This document shows, piece after piece, positions 42,801 through 57,042 of a stretch of DNA of 64,000 bases. The first letter of the stretch is position 1, and every line of letters starts with the position of its first letter. Source of the stretch: Atherix ibis (lineage: Eukaryota; Arthropoda; Insecta; Diptera; Athericidae). The stretch is taken from contig OY282608.1 of the NCBI GenBank assembly GCA_958298945.1, forward strand, positions 61,294,951 through 61,358,950. Reading direction: 5' to 3'. Made by a program: the position numbers and the translations under genes. A model generated the notes under the pieces. The model did not search any database. It was not told the DNA's origin and was given only the letters and a program-made list of their open reading frames with translations.

Positions 42801-45800
42801 CAAGCCAACAAACCAACAAACAAATAAACCAACAAACCAACAAACAAATAAACCAACAAACCAACAAATTAACAAACCAACAAACCTACAAACCAACAAA
42901 CCAAAAAACCAACAAACCAACAAACCAACAAGCCAATAAGCCAACAAACCAACAAACCAACAAACCAACAAGCCAACAAACCAACAAACCAACAAACCAA
43001 CAAACCAACAAGCTAACAAACCAAAAAACCAACAAACCAACAAACCAACAAACCAACAAACCAACAAACCAACAAGCCAACAAACCAAAAAACCAACAAA
43101 CCAACAAACCAACAAACCAACAAACCAACAAACCAACAAGCCAACAAACCAACAAACCAAGTTACTAAAAAGCCAAAAAACTAAAAAACCAACAAGCCAA
43201 CAAGCCAACAAACCAACAAGCCAACAAACCAACAAACCAACAAAGCAACAAGCCAACAAGCCAACCAACCAACAAACCAACAAGCCAACAAACCAACAAA
43301 CCAACAAGCCAACAAGCCAACAAACCAACAAACCAACAAACCAAGTAACCAAAAAGCCAACAAACTAACAAACCAACAAGCCAACAAGCCAACAAACCAA
43401 CAAACCAACAAACCAACAAGCCAACAAACCAACAAACAAATAAACCAATAAACCAACAAACCAACAAACCAACAAACCAACAAACCAAAAAAACCAACAA
43501 ACCAACAAGCCAACAAGCCAACAAACCTACAAACAAACAAACCAATAAACGAACTAACCAACAAACCAACAAGCCCACAAGCCAACAAACCAACAAACCA
43601 ACAAACCAACAAACTAAGTAACCAACAACCCAACAAACCAACAAACCAACAAGCCAACAAGCCAACAAACCAACAAACCAACAAGCCAACAAACCAACAA
43701 ACCAACAAACCAACAAACCAAGTAACCAAAAAGCCAACAAAGTAACAAACCAACAAGCCAACAAGCCAACAAACTAACAAACCAATAAAGCAACAAGCCA
43801 ACAAGCCAACAAACCAACAAACCAACAAGCCAACAAGCCAACAAACTAAGTAACCAACAAGCCAACAAACCAACAAACCAACAAGCCAACAAACCAACAA
43901 ACCAATAAACCAACAAGCCAACAAACCAACAAACCAACAAACCAACAAACCAACAAACCAACAAACCAACAAACCAACAAACCAACAAACCAACAAACAA
44001 ATAAACCAACAAACCAACAAACCAACAAGCCAACAAGCCAACAAACCAATAAACCAACAAACCAACAAGCCAACAAACCAACAAACCAATAAACAAATAA
44101 ACCAACAAGCCAACAAACCAACAAACAAATAAACCAACAAACCAAAAAACTAGCAAACCAACAAACCAACAAACCAACAAACCAACAAACCAAAAAACCA
44201 ACAAACCAACAAACCAACACACCAACAAACCAACAAACCAACAAACCAACAAACCAACAAACCAACAAAACCAACAAACCAAGTAACCAAAAAGCCAACA
44301 AACTAACAAACCAACAAGCCAACAAGCCAACAAACCAACAAGCCAACAAACCAACAAACCAACATAGCAACAAGCCAACAAGCCAACAAACCAACAAACC
44401 AACAAGCCAACAAACCAACAAACAAACAAGGCAACAAGCCAACAAGCCAACAAACCAACAAACCAACAAACCAAGTAACCAAAAAGCCAACAAACTAACA
44501 AACCAACAAACCAACAAGCAAACAAACCAACAAACCAACAAGCCAACAAGCCAACAAACCAACGAACCAACAAACTAACAAACCAACAAACTAAGTAACT
44601 AACAAGCCAACAAACCAACAAACCAACAAGCCAACAAGCCAACAAACCAACAAACCAACAAGCCAACAAACCATCAAACCAACAAGCCAACAAACCAACA
44701 AACCAACAAACCAAAAAACCAACAAACCAACAAACCAACAAGCCAACAAACCAACAAACCAACAAATCAAGTTACCAAAAAGCCAACAAACTAACAAACT
44801 AACAAACCAACAAGCCAACAAGCCAACAAACCAACAAACAAATAAATCAACAAACCAACAACCCAAGTAACCAAAAAGCCAACAAACTAACAAACCAACA
44901 AGCCAACAAGCCAACAAACCAACAAGCCAACAAGCCAACAAACCAACAAACAAACAAACCAACAAACGAACGAACCAACAAACCAACAAGCCCACAAGCC
45001 AACAAACCAACAAACCAACAAACTAACAAACTAAGTAACCAACAACCCAACAAACCAACAAACCAACAAGCCAACAAGCCAACAAACCAACAAACCAACA
45101 AGCCAACAAACCAACAAATCAACAAACCAACAAACCAACAAACCAACAAACCAACAAACCAACAAGCCAACAAGCCAACAAACCAACAAACCAACAAACC
45201 AACAAGCCAACGAACAAACAAGCCAACAAGCCAATAAACCAACAAACCAACAAACCAAAAAACCAACAAACCAACAAACCAACAAACCAACAAACCAACA
45301 AAACAACAAGCCAACAAGCCAACAAACCAACAAACCAACAAACCAACAAGCCAACAAACCAACAAGCCCACAAACCAACAAACCAACAACCCAAGTAACC
45401 AAAAAGCCAACAAACTAACAAAACAACAAGCCAACAAGCCAACAAACCAACAAACCAACAAACCAACAAGCCAACAAACCAACAAGCCCACAAACCAACA
45501 AACCAACAAACCAAGTAACCAAAAAGCCAACAAACTAACAAACCAACAAGCCAACAAACCAACAAGCCAACAAGCGAACAAACCAACAAACCAAAAAACC
45601 AACAAACCAAAAAACCAACAAACCAACAAACCAACAAACCAACAAGCCAACAAACCAACAAACCAACAAGCCAACAAGCCAACAAGCCAACAAACCAACA
45701 AACCAACAAGCCAACAAACCAACAAACAAATAAACCAACAAACCAACAAACAAATAAACCAACAAACCAACAAACCAACAAACCAACAAACCAACAAACC

Positions 45801-46115
45801 AAAAAACCAACAAATTAACAAACCAACAAGCCAACAAGCCAACAAACCAACAAACCAACAAACCAACAAGCCAACAAACCAACAAACCAACAACCCAACA
45901 AACCAACAAATCAACAAGCCAACAAACCAACAAACCAACAAACCAAAAAACCAACAAACCAACAAACCAACAAGCCAACAAACCAACAAACCAACAAATC
46001 AAGTTACCAAAAAGCCAACAAACTAACAAACTAACAAACCAACAAGCCAACAAGCCAACAAACCAACAAACCAACAAGCCAACAAACCATCAAACCAACA
46101 AGCCAACAAGCCAAC
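39861..46115. repeat. Region III higher-order unit U3, rearranged at its left end
   Basis: The first 430 bp match 29,803-30,230 at offset 10,058. At about 40,291 the offset drops to 9,529 through a 7-mer, so 529 bp present in the earlier copy are absent. A 16-bp insertion near 40,880 (one extra AAAAAACC plus AACAAACC) brings the offset to 9,545. A 64-bp insertion of eight octamers near 43,083-43,155 brings it to 9,609, which then holds to U4. The right half is complete, with CCACAAACC slips at 40,565 and 41,755 and the 120-bp pair at 45,300-45,539. Confidence 0.85.
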
Positions 46116-49100
46116 AAACCAAGTAACCAAAAAGCCAACAAACTAACAAACCAACAAGCCAACAAGCCAACAAACTAACAAACCAACAAGCCAACAAGCC
46201 AACAAACCAACAAACCAACAAACCAACAAACCAAAAAACTAAGTAACCAACAAGCCAACAAACCAACAAACCAACAAGCCAAAAAGCCAACAAACCAACA
46301 AAACAACAAGCCAATAAACCATCAAACCAACAAGCCAACAAACCAACAAACCAACAAACCAAAAAACCAACAAACCAACAAACCAACAAACCAACGAACC
46401 AACAAACCAACAAGCCAACAAACCAACAAACCAAGTAACCAAAAAGCCAACAAACTAACAAACCAACAAGCCAACAAGCCAACAAACCAACAAACCAACA
46501 AGCCTACAAGCCAACAAACCAATAAACCAACAAACCAAGTAACCAAAAAGCCAACAAACTAACAAACCAACAAGCCTACAAGCCAACAAACCAACAAACC
46601 AATAAACCAACAAACCAAGTAACCAAAAAGCCAACAAACTAACAAACCAACAAGCCTACAAGCCAACAAACCAACAAACCAACAAAGCAACAAGCCAACA
46701 AGCCAACAAACAAATAAACCACAAACCAACAAACCAACAAACCAACAAACCAACAAACCAAAAAACCAACAAACCAACAAGCGAACAAGCCAACAAACCA
46801 ACAAACCAACAAACCAACAAACGAACTAACCAAAAAACCAACAAGCCAACAAGCCAACAAACCAACAAACCAACAAACCAACAAACTAAGTAACCAACAA
46901 CCCAACAAACCAACAAACCAACAACCCAACAAACCAACAAACCAACAAGCCAACAAGTCAACAAACCAACAAGCCAACAAGCCAACAAACCAACAAACCA
47001 ACAAAGCACCAAACCAAAAAACCAACAAACCAAAAAACCAATAAACCAACAAACCATCAAACGAACAAGGCAACAAGCCAACAAGCCAACAAACCAACAA
47101 ACCAACAAGCCAACAAACCAACAAACCAACAAGCCAACAAGCTAACAAACCAACAAACCAACAACCAACAACCCAACAAACCAACAAACCAACAAGCCAA
47201 CAAACAAACAAACTAACAAACCAACAAGCCAACAAGCCAACAAGCCAACAAACCAACAAACCAACAAGCCAACAAACCAACAAACCAACAAGCCAACAAG
47301 CCAACAAACCAAGGAACCAAAAAGCCAACAAACTAACAAACTAACAAGCCAACAAGCCAACAAACTAACAAACCAACAAGCCAACAAGCCAACAAACCAA
47401 CAAACCAACAAACCAACAAACCAAAAAACTAAGTAACCAACAAGCCAACAAACCAACAAACCAACAAGCCAAAAAGCCAACAAACCAACAAAACAACAAG
47501 CCAATAAACCATCAAACCAACAAGCCAACAAACCAACAAACCAACAAACCAAAAAACCAACAAACCAACAAACCAACAAACCAACGAACCAACAAACCAA
47601 CAAGCCAACAAACCAACAAACCAAGTAACCAAAAAGCCAACAAACTAACAAACCAACAAGCCAACAAGCGAACAAACCAACAAGCCAACGAACCAACAAA
47701 CCAACAAAGCAACAAGCCAACAAGCCAACCAACCAACAAACCAACAAGCCAACAAACCAACAAAGCAACAAGCCAACAAGCCAACCAACCAACAAACCAA
47801 CAAGCCAACAAACTAACAAACCAACAAGCCTACAAGCCAACAAACCAACAAACCAACAAAGCAACAAGCCAACAAACCAACAAACAAATAAACCACAAAC
47901 CAACAAACCAACAAACCAACAAACCAACAAACCAAAAAACCAACAAACCAACAAGCGAACAAGCCAACAAACCAACAAACCAACAAACCAACAAACGAAC
48001 TAACCAAAAAACCAACAAGCCAACAAGCCAACAAACCAACAAACCAACAAACCAACAAACTAAGTAACCAACAACCCAACAAACCAACAAACCAACAACC
48101 CAACAAACCAACAAACCAACAAGCCAACAAGTCAACAAACCAACAAGCCAACAAGCCAACAAACCAACAAACCAACAAAGCACCAAACCAAAAAACCAAC
48201 AAACCAAAAAACCAATAAACCAACAAACCATCAAACGAACAAGGCAACAAGCCAACAAGCCAACAAACCAACAAACCAACAAGCCAACAAACCAACAAAC
48301 CAACAAGCCAACAAGCTAACAAACCAACAAACTAACAACCAACAACCCAACAAACCAACAAACCAACAAGCCAACAAACCAACAAACCAACAAACCAACA
48401 AACCAACAAACCAACAAGCCAACAAGCCAACAAACCAACAAACCAACAAGCCAACAAACCAACAAACCAACAAACCAACATGCCAACAAACTAAGTAACC
48501 AACAAGCCAACAAACCAACAAACCAACAAGCCAACAAGCCAACAAACCAACAAACCAACAAACCAACAAACCAACAAACCAAGTAACCAACAAACCAACA
48601 AACCATCAAACGAACAAAGCAGCAAACCAACAAACCAACAAACCAACAAGCCAACAAACCAACAAACAAATAAACCAACAAACCAACAAACAAATAAACC
48701 AACAAACCAACAAATTAACAAACCAACAAACCTACAAACCATCAAACCAACAAACCAACATGCCAACAAACTAAGTAACCAACAAGCCAACAAACCAACA
48801 AACCAACAAGCCAACAAGCCAACAAACCAACAAACCAACAAACCAACAAACCAACAAACCAAGTAACCATCAAACCAACAAACCATCAAACGAACAAAGC
48901 AGCAAACCAACAAACCAACAAACCAACAAGCCAACAAACCAACAAACAAATAAACCAACAAACCAACAAACAAATAAACCAACAAACCAACAAATTAACA
49001 AACCAACAAACCTACAAACCAACAAACCAAAAAACCAACAAACCAACAAACCAACAAGCCAATAAGCCAACAAACCAACAAACCAACAAACCAACAAGCC

Positions 49101-52005
49101 AACAAACCAACAAACCAACAAACCAACAAACCAACAAGCTAACAAACCAAAAAACCAACAAACCAACAAACCAACAAACCAACAAACCAACAAACCAACA
49201 AGCCAACAAACCAACAAACCAAGTTACTAAAAAGCCAAAAAACTAAAAAACCAACAAGCCAACAAGCCAACAAACCAACAAGCCAACAAACCAACAAACC
49301 AACAAAGCAACAAGCCAACAAGCCAACCAACCAACAAACCAACAAGCCAACAAACCAACAAACCAACAAGCCAACAAGCCAACAAACCAACAAACCAACA
49401 AACCAAGTAACCAAAAAGCCAACAAACTAACAAACCAACAAGCCAACAAGCCAACAAACCAACAAACCAACAAACCAACAAGCCAACAAACCAACAAACA
49501 AATAAACCAATAAACCAACAAACCAACAAACCAACAAACCAACAAACCAAAAAAACCAACAAACCAACAAGCCAACAAGCCAACAAACCTACAAACAAAC
49601 AAACCAATAAACGAACTAACCAACAAACCAACAAGCCCACAAGCCAACAAACCAACAAACCAACAAACCAACAAACTAAGTAACCAACAACCCAACAAAC
49701 CAACAAACCAACAAGCCAACAAGCCAACAAACCAACAAACCAACAAGCCAACAAACCAACAAACCAACAAACCAACAAACCAAGTAACCAAAAAGCCAAC
49801 AAAGTAACAAACCAACAAGCCAACAAGCCAACAAACTAACAAACCAATAAAGCAACAAGCCAACAAGCCAACAAACCAACAAACCAACAAGCCAACAAGC
49901 CAACAAACTAAGTAACCAACAAGCCAACAAACCAACAAACCAACAAGCCAACAAACCAACAAACCAATAAACCAACAAGCCAACAAACCAACAAACCAAC
50001 AAACCAACAAACCAACAAACCGACAAACCAACAAACCAACAAACCAACAAACCAACAAACAAATAAACCAACAAACCAACAAACCAACAAGCCAACAAGC
50101 CAACAAACCAATAAACCAACAAACCAACAAGCCAACAAACCAACAAACCAATAAACAAATAAACCAACAAGCCAACAAACCAACAAACAAATAAACCAAC
50201 AAACCAAAAAACTAGCAAACCAACAAACCAACAAACCAACAAACCAACAAACCAAAAAACCAACAAACCAACAAACCAACACACCAACAAACCAACAAAC
50301 CAACAAACCAACAAACCAACAAACCAACAAAACCAACAAACCAAGTAACCAAAAAGCCAACAAACTAACAAACCAACAAGCCAACAAGCCAACAAACCAA
50401 CAAGCCAACAAACCAACAAACCAACATAGCAACAAGCCAACAAGCCAACAAACCAACAAACCAACAAGCCAACAAACCAACAAACAAACAAGGCAACAAG
50501 CCAACAAGCCAACAAACCAACAAACCAACAAACCAAGTAACCAAAAAGCCAACAAACTAACAAACCAACAAACCAACAAGCAAACAAACCAACAAACCAA
50601 CAAGCCAACAAGCCAACAAACCAACGAACCAACAAACTAACAAACCAACAAACTAAGTAACTAACAAGCCAACAAACCAACAAACCAACAAGCCAACAAG
50701 CCAACAAACCAACAAACCAACAAGCCAACAAACCATCAAACCAACAAGCCAACAAACCAACAAACCAACAAACCAAAAAACCAACAAACCAACAAACCAA
50801 CAAGCCAACAAACCAACAAACCAACAAATCAAGTTACCAAAAAGCCAACAAACTAACAAACTAACAAACCAACAAGCCAACAAGCCAACAAACCAACAAA
50901 CAAATAAATCAACAAACCAACAACCCAAGTAACCAAAAAGCCAACAAACTAACAAACCAACAAGCCAACAAGCCAACAAACCAACAAGCCAACAAGCCAA
51001 CAAACCAACAAACAAACAAACCAACAAACGAACGAACCAACAAACCAACAAGCCCACAAGCCAACAAACCAACAAACCAACAAACTAACAAACTAAGTAA
51101 CCAACAACCCAACAAACCAACAAACCAACAAGCCAACAAGCCAACAAACCAACAAACCAACAAGCCAACAAACCAACAAATCAACAAACCAACAAACCAA
51201 CAAACCAACAAACCAACAAACCAACAAGCCAACAAGCCAACAAACCAACAAACCAACAAACCAACAAGCCAACGAACAAACAAGCCAACAAGCCAATAAA
51301 CCAACAAACCAACAAACCAAAAAACCAACAAACCAACAAACCAACAAACCAACAAACCAACAAAACAACAAGCCAACAAGCCAACAAACCAACAAACCAA
51401 CAAACCAACAAGCCAACAAACCAACAAGCCCACAAACCAACAAACCAACAACCCAAGTAACCAAAAAGCCAACAAACTAACAAAACAACAAGCCAACAAG
51501 CCAACAAACCAACAAACCAACAAACCAACAAGCCAACAAACCAACAAGCCCACAAACCAACAAACCAACAAACCAAGTAACCAAAAAGCCAACAAACTAA
51601 CAAACCAACAAGCCAACAAACCAACAAGCCAACAAGCGAACAAACCAACAAACCAAAAAACCAACAAACCAAAAAACCAACAAACCAACAAACCAACAAA
51701 CCAACAAGCCAACAAACCAACAAACCAACAAGCCAACAAGCCAACAAGCCAACAAGCCAACAAACCAACAAACCAACAAGCCAACAAACCAACAAACAAA
51801 TAAACCAACAAACCAACAAACAAATAAACCAACAAACCAACAAACCAACAAACCAACAAACCAACAAACCAAAAAACCAACAAATTAACAAACCAACAAG
51901 CCAACAAGCCAACAAACCAACAAACCAACAAACCAACAAGCCAACAAACCAACAAACCAACAACCCAACAAACCAACAAATCAACAAGCCAACAAACCAA
52001 CAAAC
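46116..52005. repeat. Region III higher-order unit U4
   Basis: The left half matches U2 at exactly 9,609 (46,715 and 47,889 against 37,106 and 38,280). It shares U2's one-octamer loss near 48,470 and its three-fold AAGCCTACAAGCC block. The right half matches U3 at 6,062 and U1 at 15,671, with the 120-bp pair at 51,362-51,601. The match ends at about 52,005, equivalent to 36,334 in U1, where AAATAAACC appears in place of a plain octamer; beyond this the array is of another type. Confidence 0.85.
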
Positions 52006-55000
52006 AAATAAACCAACAAACCAAAAAACCAACAAGCCAACAAACCAACAAACCAACAAACCAACAAACCAACAAACCAACAAACCAACAAACCAACAAG
52101 CAAACAAACCAACAAACCAACAAACCAACAAGCCAACAAACCAACAAACAAATAAACCAACAAACCAACAAACCAACAAACCAACAAACCAACAAACCAA
52201 CAAACCAACTAACCAAAAAACCAACAAACCAACAAGCCAAAAAGCCAACAAACCAACAAACCAACAAACTAACAAACCAACAGACGAACTAACCAACAAA
52301 CCAATAAACTAAGTAACCAACAAACTAACAAACCAACAAACCAACAAGCCAACAAACCAACAAACCAACAAACCAACAAGCCAACAAACCAACAAACCAA
52401 CAAACCAACAAGCCAACAAGCCAACAAACCAACAAACCAACATGCCAACAAACCTACAAACCGACATGCCAACAAACCAACAAACTAAGTAACCAACAAG
52501 CCAACAAACCAACAAACCAACAAGCCAACAAACCAACAAACCAACAAGCCAACAAACCAACAAACCAACAAACCAACAAACCAACAAGCCAACAAGCCAA
52601 CAAACCAACAAACCAACAAGCCAACAAACCAACAAACCAACAAACCAACAAGCCAACAAACCAACAAGCTAACAAACCAACAAACCAACAAGCCAACAAG
52701 CCAACAACCCAACAAACCAACAAACCAACAAGCCAACAAGCCAACAAGCCAACAAACCAACAAACCAACAAGCCAACAAACCAACAAATAAATAAACCAA
52801 CAAAGCAACAAGCCAACAAACCAACAAACCAACAAACCAACAAGCCAACAAGCGAACAAACCAACAAACCAACAAACCAACAAACCAACAAACCAACAAA
52901 CCAACAAGCCAACAAACCAACAAACCAACAAGCTAACAAGCCAACAAGCCAACAAACCAACAAACCAACAAACCAACAAGCCAACAAGCCAACAAACCAA
53001 TAAACCAACAAGCCAACAAGCCAACAAACCGACAAAACAACAAGCCAACAAGCCAACAAACCAACAAACCAACAAGCCAACAAACCAACAAACAAATAAA
53101 CCAACAAACCAAAAAACCAACAAACCAACAAACCAACAAACCAACAAACCAACAAACCAACAAACCAACAAGCAAACAAACCAACAAACCAACAAACCAA
53201 CAAGCCAACAAACCAGCAAACAAATAAACCATCAAACCAACAAACCAACAAACCAACAAACCAACAAACCAACAAACCAACAAACCAAGAAACCAACAAG
53301 CCAACAAGCCAACAAACCAACAACCTAACAAACCAACAGACGAACTAACCAACAAACCAATAAACTAAGTAACCAACAAACCAACAAACCAACAAACCAA
53401 CAAGCCAACAAGCCAACAAACCAACAAACCAACAAGCCAACAAACCAACAAACCAACAAACTAACAAACCAACAAACCAACAAACCAACAAACCAACAAG
53501 CCAACAAACCAACAAACAAATAAACCAACAAACCAAAAAACCAACACCAACAAACCAACAAACCAACAAACCAACAAGCCAACAAACCAACAAACCAACA
53601 AACCAACAAACCAACAAACCAACAAGCCAACAAGCCAACAAGCCAACAAGCCAACAAACCAACAAACCAACAAACCAACAAACCAACAAACCAACAAACG
53701 AACAAGCCAACAAGCCAACAAACCAACAAACCAACAAACCAACAAGCCAATAAACCAACAAGCCAACAAACCAACAAACCAACAAACCAACAAACCAACA
53801 AACCAACAAACCAACAAACCAACAAAATAAGTAACCAAAAAGCCAACAAACTAACAAACCAACAAGCCAACAAGCCAACAAGCCAACAAACCAACAAACC
53901 AACAAGCCAATAAACCAACAAGCCAACAAACCAACAAAACAACAAGCCAACAAGCCAACAAACCAACAAACCAACAAGCCAACAAACCAACAAACCAACA
54001 AGCCAACAAGCCAACAAACCAACAGACCAACAAACCAACAAGCCAACAAACCAACAAAACAACAAGCCAACAAACCAACAAACCAACAAACCAACAAACC
54101 AACAAACCAACAAACCAACAAAGCAAAAAACCAACAAACCAACAAACCAACAAACCAACAAACCAACAAACCAACAAGCCAACAAGCCAACAAACCAACA
54201 AACCAACAAACCAACAAGCGAACAAACCAACAAGCCAACAAACCAACAAACCAACAAACCAACAAACCAACAAGCCAACAAACCAACAAACCAACAAACC
54301 AACAAACCAAGTAACCAAAAAGCCAACAATCTAACAAACCAACAAGCCAACAAGCCAACAAGCCAACAAACCAACAAACCAACAAGCCAACAAACCTACA
54401 AGCCAACAAACCAAAAAACCAACAAGCCAACAAGCCAACAAACCAACAAACCAACAAACCAACAAGCCAACAAACCAACAAACCAACAAGCCAACAAACC
54501 AACAAACCAACAAACCAACAAGCCAACAAACCAACAAACCAAAAAACCAACAAACCAACAAGCCAACAAACCAACAAACCAACAAGCCAACAAGCCAAAA
54601 AACCAACAAACCAACAAACCAACAAGCCAATTAACCAACAAACCAACAAGTCAACAAACCAACAAGCCAACAAACCAACAAACCAACAAACCAAGTAACC
54701 AAAAAGCCAACAAACTAACAAACCAACAAGCCAATAAACCAACAAGCCAACAAGCCAACAAACCAACAAGCCAACAAATCAACAAACAAATAAACCAACA
54801 AACCAACAAACCAACAAACAAACAAACCAACAAACTAACAAACTAATTAACCAACAAGCCAACAAACCAACAAACCAATAAGCCAACAAGCCAACAAACC
54901 AACAAACCAACAAGCCAACAAACCAACAAACCAACAAACCAAAAAACCAACAAACCAACAAACCAACAAACCAACAAACCAATAAGCCAACAAACCAACA

Positions 55001-55129
55001 AGCCAACAAGCCAACAAACCAACAAACCAACAAACCAACAAACCAAGAAGCCAACAAACCAACAAACCAACAAACCAACAAACCAACTAACCAAAAAGCC
55101 AATAAACTAACAAACCAACAAACCAACAA
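52006..55129. repeat. Region IV, left part: more uniform satellite
   Basis: This stretch is dominated by plain AACAAACC and AACAAGCC with few strong landmarks. About 52,440-53,050 is homologous to about 59,925-60,540 and 61,510-62,125. Markers are CCGACATGCC (T at 52,467, 59,949 and 61,533) and ACCGACAAAACAAC (G at 53,031, 60,521 and 62,105). A short unit, AACACCAAC, interrupts the phase near 53,544. No gene or unique sequence is present. Confidence 0.8.
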
Positions 55130-57042
55130 GCCAACAAACCAACAAAACAACAAGCCAACAAACCAACAAACAAACCAGCAAACCAACAAGCCAACAAGCC
55201 AACAAACCAACAAACCAAGAAGCCAACAAACCAACAAACCAACAAACTAACAAACCAACAAACCAACAAACTAACAAACCAACAAGCCAACAAACCAACA
55301 AATAAATCAACCAACAAACCAAAAAGCCAACAAACCAACAAACCAACAAACCAACAAGCCAACAAACCAACACACCAAAAAACCAACAAACCAAGAAACC
55401 AACAAGCCAACAAACCAACAAACCAACAAGCCAACAAGCCAACAAACCAACAAACCAACAAGCCAACAAACCAACAAACCAACAAACCAACTAACCAACA
55501 AACGAACAAGCCAACAAGCCAACAAACCAACAAACCAACAAACCAACAATCGAACAAACCAACAAACCAACAAGCCAACAAACCAACAAACCAACAAACC
55601 AACAAACCAACAAACCAACAAACCAACAAACCAAGTAACCAAAAAGCCAACAAACTAACAAACCAACAAGCCAACAAGCCAACAAGCCAACAAACCAGCA
55701 AACCAATAAGCCAACAAACCAACAAGCCAACAAACCAACAAACCAACAAGCCAACAAGCCAACAAACCAACAAACCAACAAACCAACAAGCCAACAAACC
55801 AACAAACCAACAAGCCAACAAACCAACAAACCAACAAACCAACAAGCCAACAAGCCAACAAACCAACAAACCAACAAACCAACAAGCCAACAAACCAACA
55901 AACCAACAAGCCAACAAACCAACAAACCAACAAACCAACAAGCCAACAAACCAAAAAACCAACAAACCGACAAACCAACAAACCAACAAACCAACAAACC
56001 AACAAACCAACAAACCAACAAACCAACAAACCAACAAGCCAACAAGCCAACAAACCAACAAACCAAAAACCAACAAACCAACAAGCCAACAAACCAACAA
56101 GCCAACAAACCAACAAACCAACAAACCAAGTAACCAAAAAGCCAACAAACTAACAAACCAACAAGCCAATAAACCAATAAGCCAACAAACCAACAAGCCA
56201 ACAAACCAACAAACAAATAAATCAACAAACCAACAAACCAACAAACAAACAAACCAACAAACCAACAAACTAACAAACTAAGTAACCAACAAGCCAACAA
56301 ACCAACAAACCAACAAGCCAACAACCCAACAAACCAACAAACCAACAAGCCAACAAACCAACAAACCACCAAACCAAAAAACCAACAAACCAACAAACCA
56401 ACAAACCAACAAACCAACAAACCAACAAACCAACAAGCCAACAAACCAACAAGCCAACAATCCAACAAACCAACAAACCAACAAACCAACAAGCCAACAA
56501 ACCAACAAACCAACAAACCAAGTAACCAAAAAGCCAACAAACCATAAACCAACAAGCCAACAAGCCAACAAGCCATCAAACCAACAAAGCAACAAGCCAA
56601 CAAGCCAACAAACCAACAAACCAACAAGCCAACAAACCAACAAACCAACAAGCCAACAAGCCAACGAACCAACAAACCAACAAACCAACAAGCCAACAAA
56701 CCAACAAAACAACAAGCCAACAAACCAACAAACCAACAAACCAACAAGCCAACAAACCAACAAACCAACAAGCCAACAAGCCAACAAACCAACAAACCAA
56801 CAAGCCAACAAGCCAACAAGCCAACAAACCAACAAACCAACAATCCAACGAGCCAACAAACCAACAAACCAACAAGCCAACAAACCAACAAACCAACAAA
56901 CCAACAAGCCAACAAACCAACAAACCAAAAAACCAACAAACCAACAAGCCAACAAACTACAAACCAACAAGCCAACAAGCCAACAAACCAACAAACCAAC
57001 AAACCAACAAGCCAACAAACCAACAAACCAACAAGCCAACAA
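55130..57042. repeat. Tandem duplication of 1.9-2.0 kb, copy 1
   Basis: Markers pair with the next block at 1,913 bp on the left (AAACAAACCAGC, G at 55,178 and 57,091) and at 1,994 bp on the right (the AACCATAAACC slip near 56,540 and 58,534). Copy 2 is therefore about 81 bp longer in its middle. Shared odd units include AATCCAACGAGCC and AAGCCATC. Confidence 0.82.
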
